Shown here piece by piece: positions 48,992-58,976 of a stretch of 64,000 bases of DNA. The stretch's first letter is position 1. Every line of letters begins with the position of its first letter. Source of the DNA: Neoarius graeffei (Eukaryota; Chordata; Actinopteri; Siluriformes; Ariidae); the NCBI RefSeq assembly GCF_027579695.1, contig NC_083571.1:87904888-87968887 (forward strand). Reading direction: 5' to 3'. The notes beneath the pieces are model-generated. The model was not told the origin of the DNA. It saw only the letters and a list, made by a program, of their open reading frames with translations, and made no database searches. The translations under genes were made by a program, and so were the position numbers.

Positions 48992-50600
48992 CAGTGGTGC
49001 TTGAAAGTTTGTGAACCCTTTAGAATTTTCTATATTTCTGCATAAAAATGACCTAAAACATCATCAGATTTTCACACAAGTCCTAAAAGTAGATAAAGAG
49101 AACCCAGTTAAACAAATGAGACAAAAATATTATACTTGGTCATTTATTTATTGAGGAAAATGATCCAATATTACATATCTGTGAGTGGCAAAAGTATGTG
49201 AACCTTTGCTTTCAGTATCTGGTGTGACCCCCTTGTGCAGCAATAACTGCAACTAAACGTTTCCGGTAACTGTTGATCAGTCCTGCACACCGGCTTGGAG
49301 GAATTTTAGCCCATTCCTCCATACAGAACAGCTTCAAATCTGGAATGTTGGTGGGTTTCCTCACATGAACTGATCGCTTCAGGTCCTTCCACAACATTTC
49401 TATTGGATTAAGGTCAGGACTTTGACTTGGCCATTCCAAAACATTAACTGTATTCTTGTTTAATCATTCTTTGGTAGAACAACTTGTGTGCTTAGGGTCG
49501 TTGTCTTGCTGCATGACCCACCTTCTCTTGAGATTCAGTTCATGGACAGATATCCTGACATTTTCCTTTAGAATTCACTGGTATAATTCAGAATTCATTG
49601 TTCCATCAATGATGGCAAGCCGTCCTGGCCCAGATGCAACAAAACAGGCCCAAACCATGATACTACGACCACCATTTTTCACAGATGGGATATGGTTCTT
49701 ATGCTGGAATGCAGTGTTTTCCTTTCCCCAAACATGAGGCTTCTCATTTCAACCAAAATGTTCTATTTTGGTCTCATCCTTCACAAAACATTTTTCCAAT
49801 AGCTGTCTGGTTTGTCCACGTGATATTTAGCAAACTGCAGATGAGCAGCAATGTTCTTTTTGGAGAGCAGTGGCTTTCTCCTTGCAAGCCTGCCATGCAC
49901 ACCATTGTTGTTCAGTGTTCTCCTGATGGTGGACTCATGAACATTAATATTAACCAACGTGAGAGAGGCCTTCAGTTGCTTAGAAGTTACCCTGGGGTCC
50001 TTTGTGACCTCGCCGACTATTACACGCCTTGCTCTTGGAGTGATCTTTGTTGGTTGACCACTCCTGGGGAGGGTAACAATGGTCTTAAATTTCCTGCATT
50101 TGTACACAATCTGTCTGACTGTGGATTGGTGGAGTCCAAACTCTTTAGAGATGGTTTTGTAACCTTTTCCAGCCTGATGAACATCAACAATGCTGTTTCT
50201 GAGGTCCTCAGAAATCTCCTTTGTTCGTACTATTATACACTTCCACAAACATGTGTTGTGAAGATCAGACTTTGATAGATCCCTGTTCTTTAAATAAAAC
50301 AGGGTGCCCACTCACACCTGATTGTCATCCCAACGATTGAAATCACCTGACTCTAATTTCACCTTCAAATTAACTATTAATCCTAGAGGTTCACATACTT
50401 TTGCCACTCACAGATATGTAATATTGGATCATTTTCCTCAATAAATAAATGACCAAGTAAAATATTTTTGTCTTATTTGTTTAACTGGGTTCTCTTTACC
50501 TACTTTTAGGACTTGTGTGACAATCTGATGATGTTTTAGGTCATATTTATGCAGAAATATAGAAAATTCTAAAGGGTTCACAAACTTTCAAGCACCACTG
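48992..50600 (-). mobile_element. Tc1-like transposon A, copy 3 (inside a SINE)
   Basis: 1609 bp with CAGTGGTGCTTGAAAGTTTG termini and TA at 48990-48991 and 50601-50602. The transposase is on the reverse strand. Confidence 0.95.
49212..50233 (-). pseudogene. Tc1-like transposase A, copy 3 (start lost, core broken)
   Basis: The codon aligned with the start of the other copies is ATA (50233-50231). The frame then reads [20 protein letters not shown] through both HTHs ([25 protein letters not shown]) to about 49781. The middle is shifted or broken, and a TGA lies in the KEW region near 49463. It closes [20 protein letters not shown] at 49212-49439. Lesions differ from copies 1 and 2. Confidence 0.9.
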
Positions 50601-50788
50601 TAGGTGTGAACGTGAGTGTGAATAATTGCTTGTCTCAGTGTCAGCCCTGTGATAACCTGGTGACTTGTCCAGGGTGTACCCCACCTCTTGCCCATAGTCA
50701 GCTGGGATAGGCTCCAGCTTGCCTGTGACCCTGTAGAACAGGATAAACGGCTACAGATAATGGATGGATGGATAGATGGATGGATGGA

Positions 50789-51290
50789 ACATGACCTTGG
50801 CTCACTCACTACAACATATGATAATGCTGCAGGCACTGGAATTAGGATAATACACTTTTTGAATAGGCCTGTGATTTAGCAGAAAACAACCTTTCAGGAG
50901 AACCTTTCAACAATCTCAATGTCTTTACTGTATTTTACTGTAAGTATGATCATTCATAAATCAATTTATTATTACTTTTAATTGAATCAACTTCATTTAC
51001 TCTTTACTGAAAATCAACATACCTGGCTTTGAATTAATATATAATCAGCATCAAATGAAATCAGCGTGTGATTACATATGAATCAAAATACAATCATAAT
51101 AAACCAAACTACTGCTTGTATGATACTGCAATTATTAGACTGCAATTATTAGACTGATAATACTGTCCAGATCATTTCTACATCCATAGAGACCCCTCTG
51201 AATGTATACTGTGTTCACTGACTATCAGCATCAGTACTTTACAGCGAATTGCTAGCTACACACTGATAAAATGGCTCCTGTGCAATACAT
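50789..51290. other. Interval
   Basis: AT-rich; nothing recognised. Confidence 0.6.
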
Positions 51291-51292
51291 AT

Positions 51293-51443
51293 ATATTATT
51301 TACCAGCTGAGAGGTCCGTATCATGAAATACCATGACCGAGGTCTTGAAAATACTGACCGAGGCCTTTGGGCCGAGGTCAGTATTTTCAAGGCCGAGATC
51401 ACGGTATTTCACGATATGGACCGACCTTAAGCTGGTAAATAAT
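51293..51443. repeat. Imperfect palindrome inside element W (copy B)
   Basis: TTATTTACCAGCTGAGAGGT at the left and GACCTTAAGCTGGTAAATAA-like sequence at the right; centre near GGCCTTTGGGCC. Confidence 0.8.
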
Positions 51444-51507
51444 ATATTTATTTTTTTCTTTACCAAATTCTAACAGAAAATGAGAGCGCCTGAAAGGGAA
51501 ACCATTT

Positions 51508-51618
51508 TTAGAACAAACCTGCTACTCGGCTTTCTCCTGAAATGTTTTCTTTTATTTCGTCTTCATCAGGGTAGTCAAACTCGCTTTCGCTGTGAACACT
51601 ATCGTTATCGTTATCCAT
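51508..51618 (-). pseudogene. Short acidic ORF of element W, copy B (36 residues)
   Basis: MDNDNDSVHSESEFDYPDED then EIKENISGESRVAGLF and TAA. It is longer than copy A, which stops at KIK. The SINE inserted immediately at the ATG (the target duplication overlaps it). Confidence 0.45.
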
Positions 51619-51629
51619 GCTGTAAAATT

Positions 51630-52005
51630 CATTCATCTCATCTCATTATCTCTATCCGCTTTATCCTTCTACAGGGTCGCAGGCAAGCTGGAGCCTATCC
51701 CAGCTGACTACGGGCGAAAGGCGGGGTACACCCTGGACAAGTCGCCAGGTCATCACAGGGCTGACACAGACACAGACAACCATTCACACTCACATTCACA
51801 CCTACGGTCAATTTAGAGTCACCAGTTAACCTAACCTGCATGTCTTTGGACTGTGGGGGAAACCGGAGCACCCGGAGGAAACCCACGCGGACACAGGGAG
51901 AACATGCAAACTCCACACAGAAAGGCCCTCGCCGGCCCGGGGCTCGAACCCAGGACCTTCTTGCTGTGAGGCGACAGCGCTAACCACTACACCACCGTGC
52001 CGCCC
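51630..52005 (-). mobile_element. V-SINE in element W
   Basis: Full-length reverse copy with the 12-bp target duplication TGCTGTAAAATT (51618-51629 and 52006-52017). Confidence 0.95.
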
Positions 52006-52190
52006 TGCTGTAAAATTAATGCTATTATACTGAGAAATGCGAAAATAAATGTTGACAAAAATTGCTACTATGTTTGTTGTTGTTGTGAACGAGCAAGTCG
52101 CCAAAGGTCCATAACCGGGGTCCGGATCGTAGGATTCCGGACCGCTCGCAAGCCAATCAGAGCGCACGATTTGATGGAAACCGGATTGTG

Positions 52191-52464
52191 AAAAAAATAA
52201 ATCTACTTACTTGTGCAGTACTACCTGTGCAATACTTACACGTGCAATACCACCTGTGTAATGTTAACTGTATATCTGCAAAACTATTAATTTATGCAAA
52301 TTTGTTCATTTTTATCTTTAAATTTGTAGTTTATTTCTTTTTATATATACCCTTTTTTGTATACTTAGTACTTTTGCACTACTCCTTCACTACCTTATCT
52401 TTTTTTTCTTTCCATATTTTGCTGCTGTAACAATATAAATTTCCCCTTGTGGGATAATAAAAAG

Positions 52465-52495
<31 letters not shown>

Positions 52496-52505
52496 TATCT
52501 TATCT
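52191..52505 (+). mobile_element. LINE 3' UTR/tail with (CTTAT)n end
   Basis: TTCCCCTTGTGGGATAATAA followed by AAGCTATCTTATCTTATC is the style of 3' end seen in fish LINEs. No coding precedes it, so it would be a short 5'-truncated copy. Confidence 0.5.
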
Positions 52506-52516
52506 TATCTTATCTT

Positions 52517-52566
<50 letters not shown>
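52466..52566. repeat. (CTTAT)n joined to (ATAG)n microsatellite
   Basis: About ten TCTTA units run directly into about twelve ATAG units. Confidence 0.95.
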
Positions 52567-52650
52567 TCTTTATTGTCATTGCACATTGCTATACAACGAA
52601 ACACTGTTTGAGGGCTCAGATCACAGCAGCATATCAATAAAATAAAAATA
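52567..52650 (-). mobile_element. Second repeat tail, opposite orientation
   Basis: TTCTTTATTGTCATTGCACA and TACAACGAAACACTGTTTGA look like the antisense 3' end of another fish retroelement, with (ATAG)n as its tail. Confidence 0.45.
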
Positions 52651-52662
52651 ACAATTAAAAAT

Positions 52663-53026
52663 GGGTGGCACGGTGGTGTAGTGGTTAGCGCTGTCACCTC
52701 ACAGCAAGAAGGTCCGGGTTCGAGCCCCGTGGCCTTTCTGTGCGGAGTTTGCATGTTCTCCCCGTGTCCACGTGGGTTTCCTCCGGGTGCTCCGGTTTCC
52801 CCCACAGTCCAAAGACATGCAGGTTAGGTTAACTGGTGACTCTAAATTGACCGTAGGTGTGAATGTGAGTGTGAATGGTTGTCTGTGTCTATGTGTCAGC
52901 CCTGTGATGACCTGGTGACTTGTCCAGGGTGTACCCCGCCTTTCGCCCGTAGTCAGCTGGGATAGGCTCCAGCTTGTCTGTGACCCTGTAGAACAGGATA
53001 AAGCGGCTAGAGATGATGAGATTAGA
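52663..53026 (+). mobile_element. V-SINE (small deletion after B box)
   Basis: Near full-length. It lacks about 10 bp after CGAGCCCCGTGG present in other copies. It abuts the hAT-like copy B. Confidence 0.93.
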
Positions 53027-53289
53027 TGACTTTAACTTCACTACATTTGAAAGGCAAATATCATACTTTTCACTCCGCTACATTTCTATCAAGGTCCTCG
53101 TTACTATGAAATGGCTTTGAAAGTGGGTTTTTTCTTTTCTTTTCGAAAACATGATTGTTTTTTTTCTGCAGGTGACACTGAGACAGTCTATCAGTAATCA
53201 CTAGGGTCACATCATGTCCATCGACTGTATAAAATCAAGTTCAATGATTTCTCAGCAGCATTATTTAAACACAATCCATTGATGACAGA

Positions 53290-53508
53290 ATGGAAGGAGG
53301 CGGTTTTTCTGGGGAATGCATGCACTCATGGCCATACCCAGAACCCATGTTTCAGTTTTCTGAAAGGATTAAAGATTCATTTCATTTTAAATGTTTGCTT
53401 TGTTTGCCAAAAATGAACCACATCACAGCCTACAAAAACCCGCCATTCAACATGCGGAAGCATATTGAGATATATAAAAGTTTTATTCCAATAGAAAGCT
53501 TGCAATGA
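53290..53508 (+). pseudogene. BED-finger exon of hAT element, copy B
   Basis: MEGGGFSGECMHSWPYPEPM, FQFSERIKDSFHFKCLLCLP, KMNHITAYKNPPFNMRKHIE, then stop after IESLQ. CLLC ... NMRKH is a BED finger lacking only its last histidine. Conserved with copy A. Confidence 0.6.
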
Positions 53509-53629
53509 AGTTTTATGTGCTTTTAGAGCTCGCGATAATGTTGCAATAGCTATGCAGTCTGATTAGTCAAATTACTTTCTATGGATTTACCCGCCAAGTT
53601 GCCATCACCTTGTCCACGGCTAATGTTAA

Positions 53630-54314
53630 AGTGCATATCCTGGAACAAATTCGTTTTTTTTTTAATATGAAAGTATGTCCCTTTACACACTCATCCAGAA
53701 GGGTAATTTTGCACAAGGCCATCTGTCTACAGCAGAAAAAAATTAAAAAACAAAACACGTCTGGAAAAATCCCAAGGGAGTCTGGAGCCAGATTCGTGAC
53801 GTCACCTGCAGAAGCGCCAGCAGGCTGCGAGAGCTTGCATGGTTTCAGTGCACAGCCTGTGTAGACCAAGCTTAGCAGCTAGTGATTTTGCATTGAAATA
53901 TGGAATTGTCACCTGAGCGCAATTTTACTTCACCTTTGGATGAAGAATGTAATGTTGCTACACCCTCCTACGATGCATCTGTTAACCATTTTAATAATTA
54001 CATGATAACGTTGAAGAAATTTGCAGAAAATCACCAGGTCGTTTTCTCATAAACAAACCAGCGCTGACGTTGGATTCAGAGGGAGGCATCCTGCATGTGA
54101 AGTCACGAAAATCAATCTTTCCCGGGAAATCTAAATGCCAAGTTTTTTCAGAGGCGGACCAATTCGCCTCAAATGGCTTGATTTCAACTGAATTTTTCTG
54201 GTATTACGCAAGGTAAAAAAATTGCAAAAAATGTGACAGATATTTGACCAAAGTTTAATATAAAATAGGAGAATTACATTGATCTTGCTCCTGAATTTAC
54301 CCGTGATAGGCACT
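53630..54314. mobile_element. TTAA-target element, AGTGC..TATC termini
   Basis: TTAA at 53626-53629 and 54315-54318. Termini AGTGCATATCCTGGAAC and inverse AGTGCCTATCACGGG. A + strand ORF (53900-54052) lies inside. The start AGTGCC is shared with the long-TIR element at 58977. Confidence 0.75.
53900..54052 (+). pseudogene. Short ORF in TTAA-target element
   Basis: MELSPERNFTSPLDEECNVA, TPSYDASVNHFNNYMITLKK, FAENHQVVFS and TAA. No recognised domain; probably the first exon of a lost transposase gene. Confidence 0.35.
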
Positions 54315-54680
54315 TTAACACATAGCTACCGTAGTTAACTTGTACACTGTTAGTTCGCATGTAAAAACTGAGTTATGCTAACATGAATAATGTTAACTTA
54401 TCTGAAGTCCTTTCAGAAATATGTTTCAGCATAATCTTGCCAAATAAACAGAATGTAGAAATCTTTCTTTTCAAGTAACATTAGCTACACGATATGATTT
54501 CGAGTTTGAAAAGAGTTTGCTAGCATGTCAGGTGGAGCATCACTGACTAGCTAGCTTAACATTAAACCACCAGGATGGCACAGCATGCATTCATTTTGTG
54601 AATTCACATTTCTGTTCTTGGTAACGGCGTTAGGTTTTGTAAGCGTTGTGGCAATAATACAGCGATACGTTGACAGAAAA

Positions 54681-55054
54681 TCTCATCTCATTATCTCTAG
54701 CCGCTTTATCCTGTTCTGCAGGGTTGCAGGCAAGCTGGAGCCTATCCCAACTGACTACGGGCGAAAGGCGGGGTACACCCTGGACAAGTCGCCAGGTCAT
54801 CACAGGGCTGACACATAGACACAGACAACCATTCACACTCACATTCACACCTACGGTCAATTTAGAGTCACCAGTTAACCTAACCTGCATGTCTTTGGAC
54901 TGTGGGGGAAACCGGAGCACCCGGAGGAAACCCACGCGGACACGGGGAGAACATGCAAACTCCACACAGAAAGGCCCTCGCCGGCCACAGGGCTCGAACC
55001 CAGAACCTTCTTGCTGTGAGGCAACAGCGCTAACCACTACACCACCGTGCCGCC
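54681..55054 (-). mobile_element. V-SINE
   Basis: Full-length reverse copy next to the end of hAT-like copy B. Confidence 0.95.
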
Positions 55055-55480
55055 TTGCTCTAGCTTTTGAAATCAATTTATTTTATAATTGAATATTCCA
55101 AGTATTCTTTAAATATCTTGTTTTTAATTACCATCAATCATTAATTTAAATTTTTCTTTCCTACTTTATGAACAAAAATGCATTTTATATTACTACACAT
55201 GGGTCATCCAAGTGTGATTTAAAATTAAATGTCTTAATACTATAATAATAATTTGTTTCAAGTAATTACTTTAGCAGTGAATGGGGCCAGTGTAGTTAGC
55301 TAAGCCAACTACAATAAAATTAGCTAACTAAAGTAGAATATGTCAACAGCTCGGTAGCTAATAGTAATTACTTGTAACTTTCTGACAAGTAATCTACTCA
55401 CTCTCAAGGTAACCTAAACATCATCAATTTTTTTCTAAGGTAATGTTAGAACAATTGAAAAACATTACTTCCATGTATTA
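55055..55480. other. Interval
   Basis: AT-rich; nothing recognised. Confidence 0.6.
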
Positions 55481-56030
55481 GATGGGCAAAGGGCGCTGTG
55501 CTGAGCTGTGAAATGTCTGACGCAAGCACAATTCACAGTTCCCACCAAACGCTGTAGTAAATGCATGCAGGTCGTTTCTGACCCATGTGTGTAAACTTGA
55601 TGTAGAATTACAAAAGCTGTGCTTGTTCATAACTTAAGAAAGGAAAAATAAAAATGATGATTTGTGCTAAACAAAAACAAGATATTTACTGCATATTTGG
55701 AAAAGTAAATGACAAAATGAATTTATTTCAAAAGTATATCATAGAAACACTCAGCCATACATGAAATAACCTGGAAAATGAATGCAGGTCGTTTTTGACC
55801 CATGTTGTGCATTAGAAGGGTAGTGATACAAAAAGGGTTTTTATTCAAAAAGTAAGAAAGGAAAAAATTAAATAAGGATGTAGGATGATCAAAAACAAGT
55901 TAATTGAGGAATATCTTGAATACTGAATGATGGAATTAATTTATTGCAAAGATATAGAAGATAAAAACTCAGCCAGGTCACTTTTGACCCATGCTTTGCA
56001 TCAAAGGGTTAAGAAAAATAAATCGGGATT
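55481..56030. repeat. Degenerate tandem repeat with GCAGGTCGTTTYTGACCCATG core
   Basis: The core occurs at about 55567-55586, 55785-55804 and (degenerate, AGGTCACTTTTGACCCATG) 55975-55993, about 190-220 bp apart. Each is followed by an AAGAAAGGAAAAA-like segment. Confidence 0.7.
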
Positions 56031-56231
56031 TGATCCTATCTCTCTGCATTCCTTCTTCCTTAAGGATGTTTTCTATTCCATTATCAGCCTCTCTTTCTCT
56101 CCATTGCTGTCTGTGTTCTGTGTATTTATTGTAATTAAATAAAACATGTCTAGAACATGACATTCACTACATAAACCATTACTCTTCCCTATTAACCGTA
56201 GAGTGCCATTAAGGCCTGTGTGACCCAATCA
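56031..56231. other. Interval
   Basis: Nothing recognised. Confidence 0.5.
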
Positions 56232-56443
56232 TAGGGTGTATTCAGACCAGGATAGTTCGATAGTTCACTTGCTTTGGTCCGAACCAAATGTTTTTTTTAT
56301 TTTTTCATTTTGGTGCAGTTCGCTTTCACACTGTACATTTTAGTAAGCGGACCAAAATCTGTCAACAAAGCCACGCGCCCTGAGGTCGTTCAGCTATTGG
56401 TCAGAGACGACACGCGCACAAAGCGTTAAGTTCAAAAGTAGTC

Positions 56444-56689
56444 ATGGAGGCTTTCCGTGCTGTTATTCTTTTTAATGTCATCAAAGCTATATGCTTTTTC
56501 CAGTTTTTACTGTTTTCACAATTGTGCGATTACTATGCTGTTGTACAAGTAATTTATCAACGACGACTTCAAAGGGCAAGGTGGCTACGGAGGATAGCGC
56601 TGATGAGCGCACATCATGTTGTGACAGTTCTGGCTCTTCACGCAATAGATGAATTTCTTTTTTGTGTCGCTAGTACCGCCACTTTTTGA
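56444..56689 (+). pseudogene. N-terminal ORF of Harbinger-like element (81 residues)
   Basis: MEAFRAVILFNVIKAICFFQ, FLLFSQLCDYYAVVQVIYQR, RLQRARWLRRIALMSAHHVV... to stop. Basic helix with RR.QR.RWLRRIAL. Probably the start of the transposase gene, truncated by the internal deletion. The family call is inference. Confidence 0.4.
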
Positions 56690-56914
56690 AAGAATGTCCC
56701 TGATTTTAATGTAGGTCTGACAGAGTTTCTTCACTTTTAGCCGACATTGTTCTGGGGAGTGCGTGAACCCCTTCTCCTTCATTTTCTCACTGAATACAGC
56801 AAACACGTCGGCATTTTTGTGTGTTCTCTCCAAAAGCTCAGATATGTGGACATCTGCCCATGTATCCACAAGGGTACGCGTTTCTTCTTCGGCCCACGTT
56901 TGCCCCCTACTCAT
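56585..56914 (-). CDS. Myb/SANT-like DNA-binding protein of the element
   Basis: The start is taken at M of MSRGQTWAEEETRTLVDTWA (56914). It continues DVHISELLERTHKNADVFAV, FSEKMKEKGFTHSPEQCRLK, VKKLCQTYIKIRDILSKSG, about 109 residues. W..EET..L...W.D..I...L ... Y..IS..M...G..R...QCR.K.K.L...Y is the trihelix/MSANTD-type domain of Harbinger accessory proteins. The last about 25 residues are antisense to the + ORF and probably not native. Open but truncated. Confidence 0.65.
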   Translation of the reverse strand: MSRGQTWAEEETRTLVDTWADVHISELLERTHKNADVFAVFSEKMKEKGFTHSPEQCRLKVKKLCQTYIKIRDILSKSGGTSDTKKKFIYCVKSQNCHNMMCAHQRYPP

Positions 56915-57314
56915 TTTTTGTACTCTGTAGTCTAGCCTACCACTGGTCTGAATGACTGAACGACTGTTGTAAGGTTCCCTTGACAACTGAAACAGTGTTT
57001 GCACTTTGCGGTGGAGTGTCAAGACTCTGTTTCCCATAATGCTCGACAAACGACAGAAGCTCCCGAGGTACAAAAAAGCAACACTGTCAGATTAGGTCCG
57101 GTCTGCTTTCACACCTCCAAAAGGTCCGCACCAGAGTTCCTTTGGTCCGGACCGAGTCCGACCTTGCAGCTCGGTCTCGGTCCGCTTGTTTGGTCCGGAC
57201 CAGAGTTTGGTGGTTTGTATTCAGACCAACCCAAAAGGTCCGGACCAAGGGAAATTTGGTTCGTTTAGTCCGGACCAAACAACGTAGGTGTGAATACGCC
57301 ATTAGTCTACTATA

Positions 57315-57846
57315 CACTACCGTTCAAAAGTTTGGGGTCACTTTGAAATTTCCTTATTTTTGAAAGAAAACCACTGTTCTTTTCAATGAAGATCACTTTT
57401 TAAACTAATCAGAAATCCACTCTATACATTGCTAATGTGGTAAATGACTATTCTAGCTGCAAATGTCTGGTTTTTGGTGCAACATCTACGCAGGTGTATA
57501 GAGGCCCATTTCCAGCAACTCTCACTCCAGTGTTCTAATGGTACAATGTGTTTGCTCATTGCCTCAGAAGGCTAATGGATGATTAGAAAACCCTTGTACA
57601 ATCATGTTAGCACAGCTGAAAACAGTTGAGCTCTTTAGAGAAGCTATAAAACTGACCTTCCTTTGAGCAGATTGAGTTTCTGGAGCATCACATTTGTGGG
57701 GTCGATTAAATGCTCAAAATGGCCAGAAAAATGTCTTGACTATATTTTCTATTCATTTTACAACTTATGGTGGTAAATAAAAGTGTGACTTTTCATGGAA
57801 AACACAAAATTGTCTGGGTGACCCCAAACTTTTTTGAACGGTAGTG
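57315..57846. mobile_element. Tc1-type MITE (CACTACCGTTCAAAAGTTTGG family), intact copy
   Basis: 532 bp, TA at 57313-57314 and 57847-57848, terminal repeats CACTACCGTTCAAAAGTTTG on both ends. No coding. Confidence 0.93.
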
Positions 57847-58972
57847 TATACCACCTCTTCCCTTCTGTTGAGACCTGATATTATCCTTTTCCCCAAAACA
57901 TTTTCCTGGATCTCATGATAATACCTTGTATTGAATATAATTGTATTATATGTGAATATGCAGATTTATGCAGAATACTCGTAACGCTATTTGTCCTTTT
58001 GGAATCGTCGTCACTCTTTGCCACGCCCAATTATGTAAACTACACCGTCAGTGGCAGAGCGCTGCTGTGATTGGAGGAGAGTCGAGGATTCTTTTAGACA
58101 GGGGCAGAAACCGGCTCGTAGGGGTTTCAGGTTGGTCAGTGTGCTTTAATTACAAATGTTGTATAAATAAATGTCAGTATTCTGGTATTAATTTGATTTA
58201 AAAACACAGCTATAGTGCTGTGTAAACTGTAGGCTTTGTAAGAATGCCAGGTTGCATGACTACGGAAAGTTGCTAGCTAGTGTTTGTGAGGTAGGACTGC
58301 TGTAACTAGCAGAACAAGTTGTGTGCTAACCCGGCAGTGTTTAATAAACACTGACATGTCGCCTAGCGTTTTTAAACAGGCTTCAGTTTAGGATGTTTAA
58401 ACTTGTCAATTATGTAATTAATATGAAGTAATGTAAGTTTATCTGGCACAAGGACTAGAGCCAGAAAGCAAACAGGTGAGCTCGTGCACCTGCTTCAATA
58501 CCAACACATACCGTAGCTTCAAGCTGCTTCATGATGCCCAGGTCACTTATCAGACTGATTAGGACTTCTGATAGTTTAAACAGATCTAGCTGGGACATTT
58601 CATAACGTGCTTTCATGCTAAATCTAGAAATGGATGTGTATATATTTGTTCTGATCAGATTAAAATCTGAAAACAGGTTTGATGTGCTGCAGTAATCGGA
58701 TCTAGGTGAAAGGTGACTTCATCTACCCTCCTGCAAGGAAGGTGTGGAAAATACCTGAGGGCTAATTAATGGAGTCAGAATGCTGCCAAAATGTCACAAA
58801 TAAACTGAATATCTTGTACAATTTTTGCAAAATATGCAAAAAAAATAAGTAAACATGCACCTCTGTCTCTCAGAAAAAAAAAAAACTCCAACAACCCACA
58901 ATGTGTTTTCAAATACAAATGTTCAACAGGCAAATATTATCTTTAGACCTTATCAGAAATACGCTGTAAAAG
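57847..58972. other. Interval without recognised gene
   Basis: 57990-58130 is less AT-rich and carries CCAAT-related CTGTGATTGGAGG and CACGCCC motifs, compatible with a promoter or untranslated exon. No ORF or splice evidence supports it. Confidence 0.35.
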
Positions 58973-58976
58973 TTAA

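Larger units (their letters stand above)
48792..50788 (+). mobile_element. V-SINE split by Tc1 A copy 3
   Basis: Head and middle lie at 48792-48991, the tail at 50601-50788 with (GGAT)n end. The Tc1 element entered at the TA of the SINE's own ...GACTGTAGGTGTGAA segment. Confidence 0.93.
51291..52190 (-). mobile_element. Uncharacterised element W, copy B (split by SINE)
   Basis: Inverse of 6396-6985, with more sequence at its 5' side (to about 52190: CAATCCGGTTTCCATCAAAT). The palindrome is at 51293-51443. A reverse V-SINE lies at 51630-52005. Confidence 0.6.
53027..54625 (+). mobile_element. hAT-like element with BED finger, copy B (with TTAA insert)
   Basis: Inverse of 38361-39336, split by an element at 53630-54314. 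It lacks the TACTTAAGTAC terminal part, replaced by the SINE on its left. Confidence 0.7.
56232..57305. mobile_element. Harbinger-like element with Myb/SANT ORF and GGTCCGGACC repeats
   Basis: Termini GGGTGTATTCAGACC and inverse GGCGTATTCACACC; possible 3-bp target TAG. The right side holds many GGTCCGGACC-type motifs. It carries a + strand ORF (56444-56689) and a reverse-strand Myb-like ORF (56914-56585) that overlap at their 3' ends. Confidence 0.75.

Noticed and set aside
49456-50275. Long + strand open frames opposite the Tc1 A copy 3 transposase
   Set aside because: Antisense shadows of the reverse-strand transposase pseudogene.
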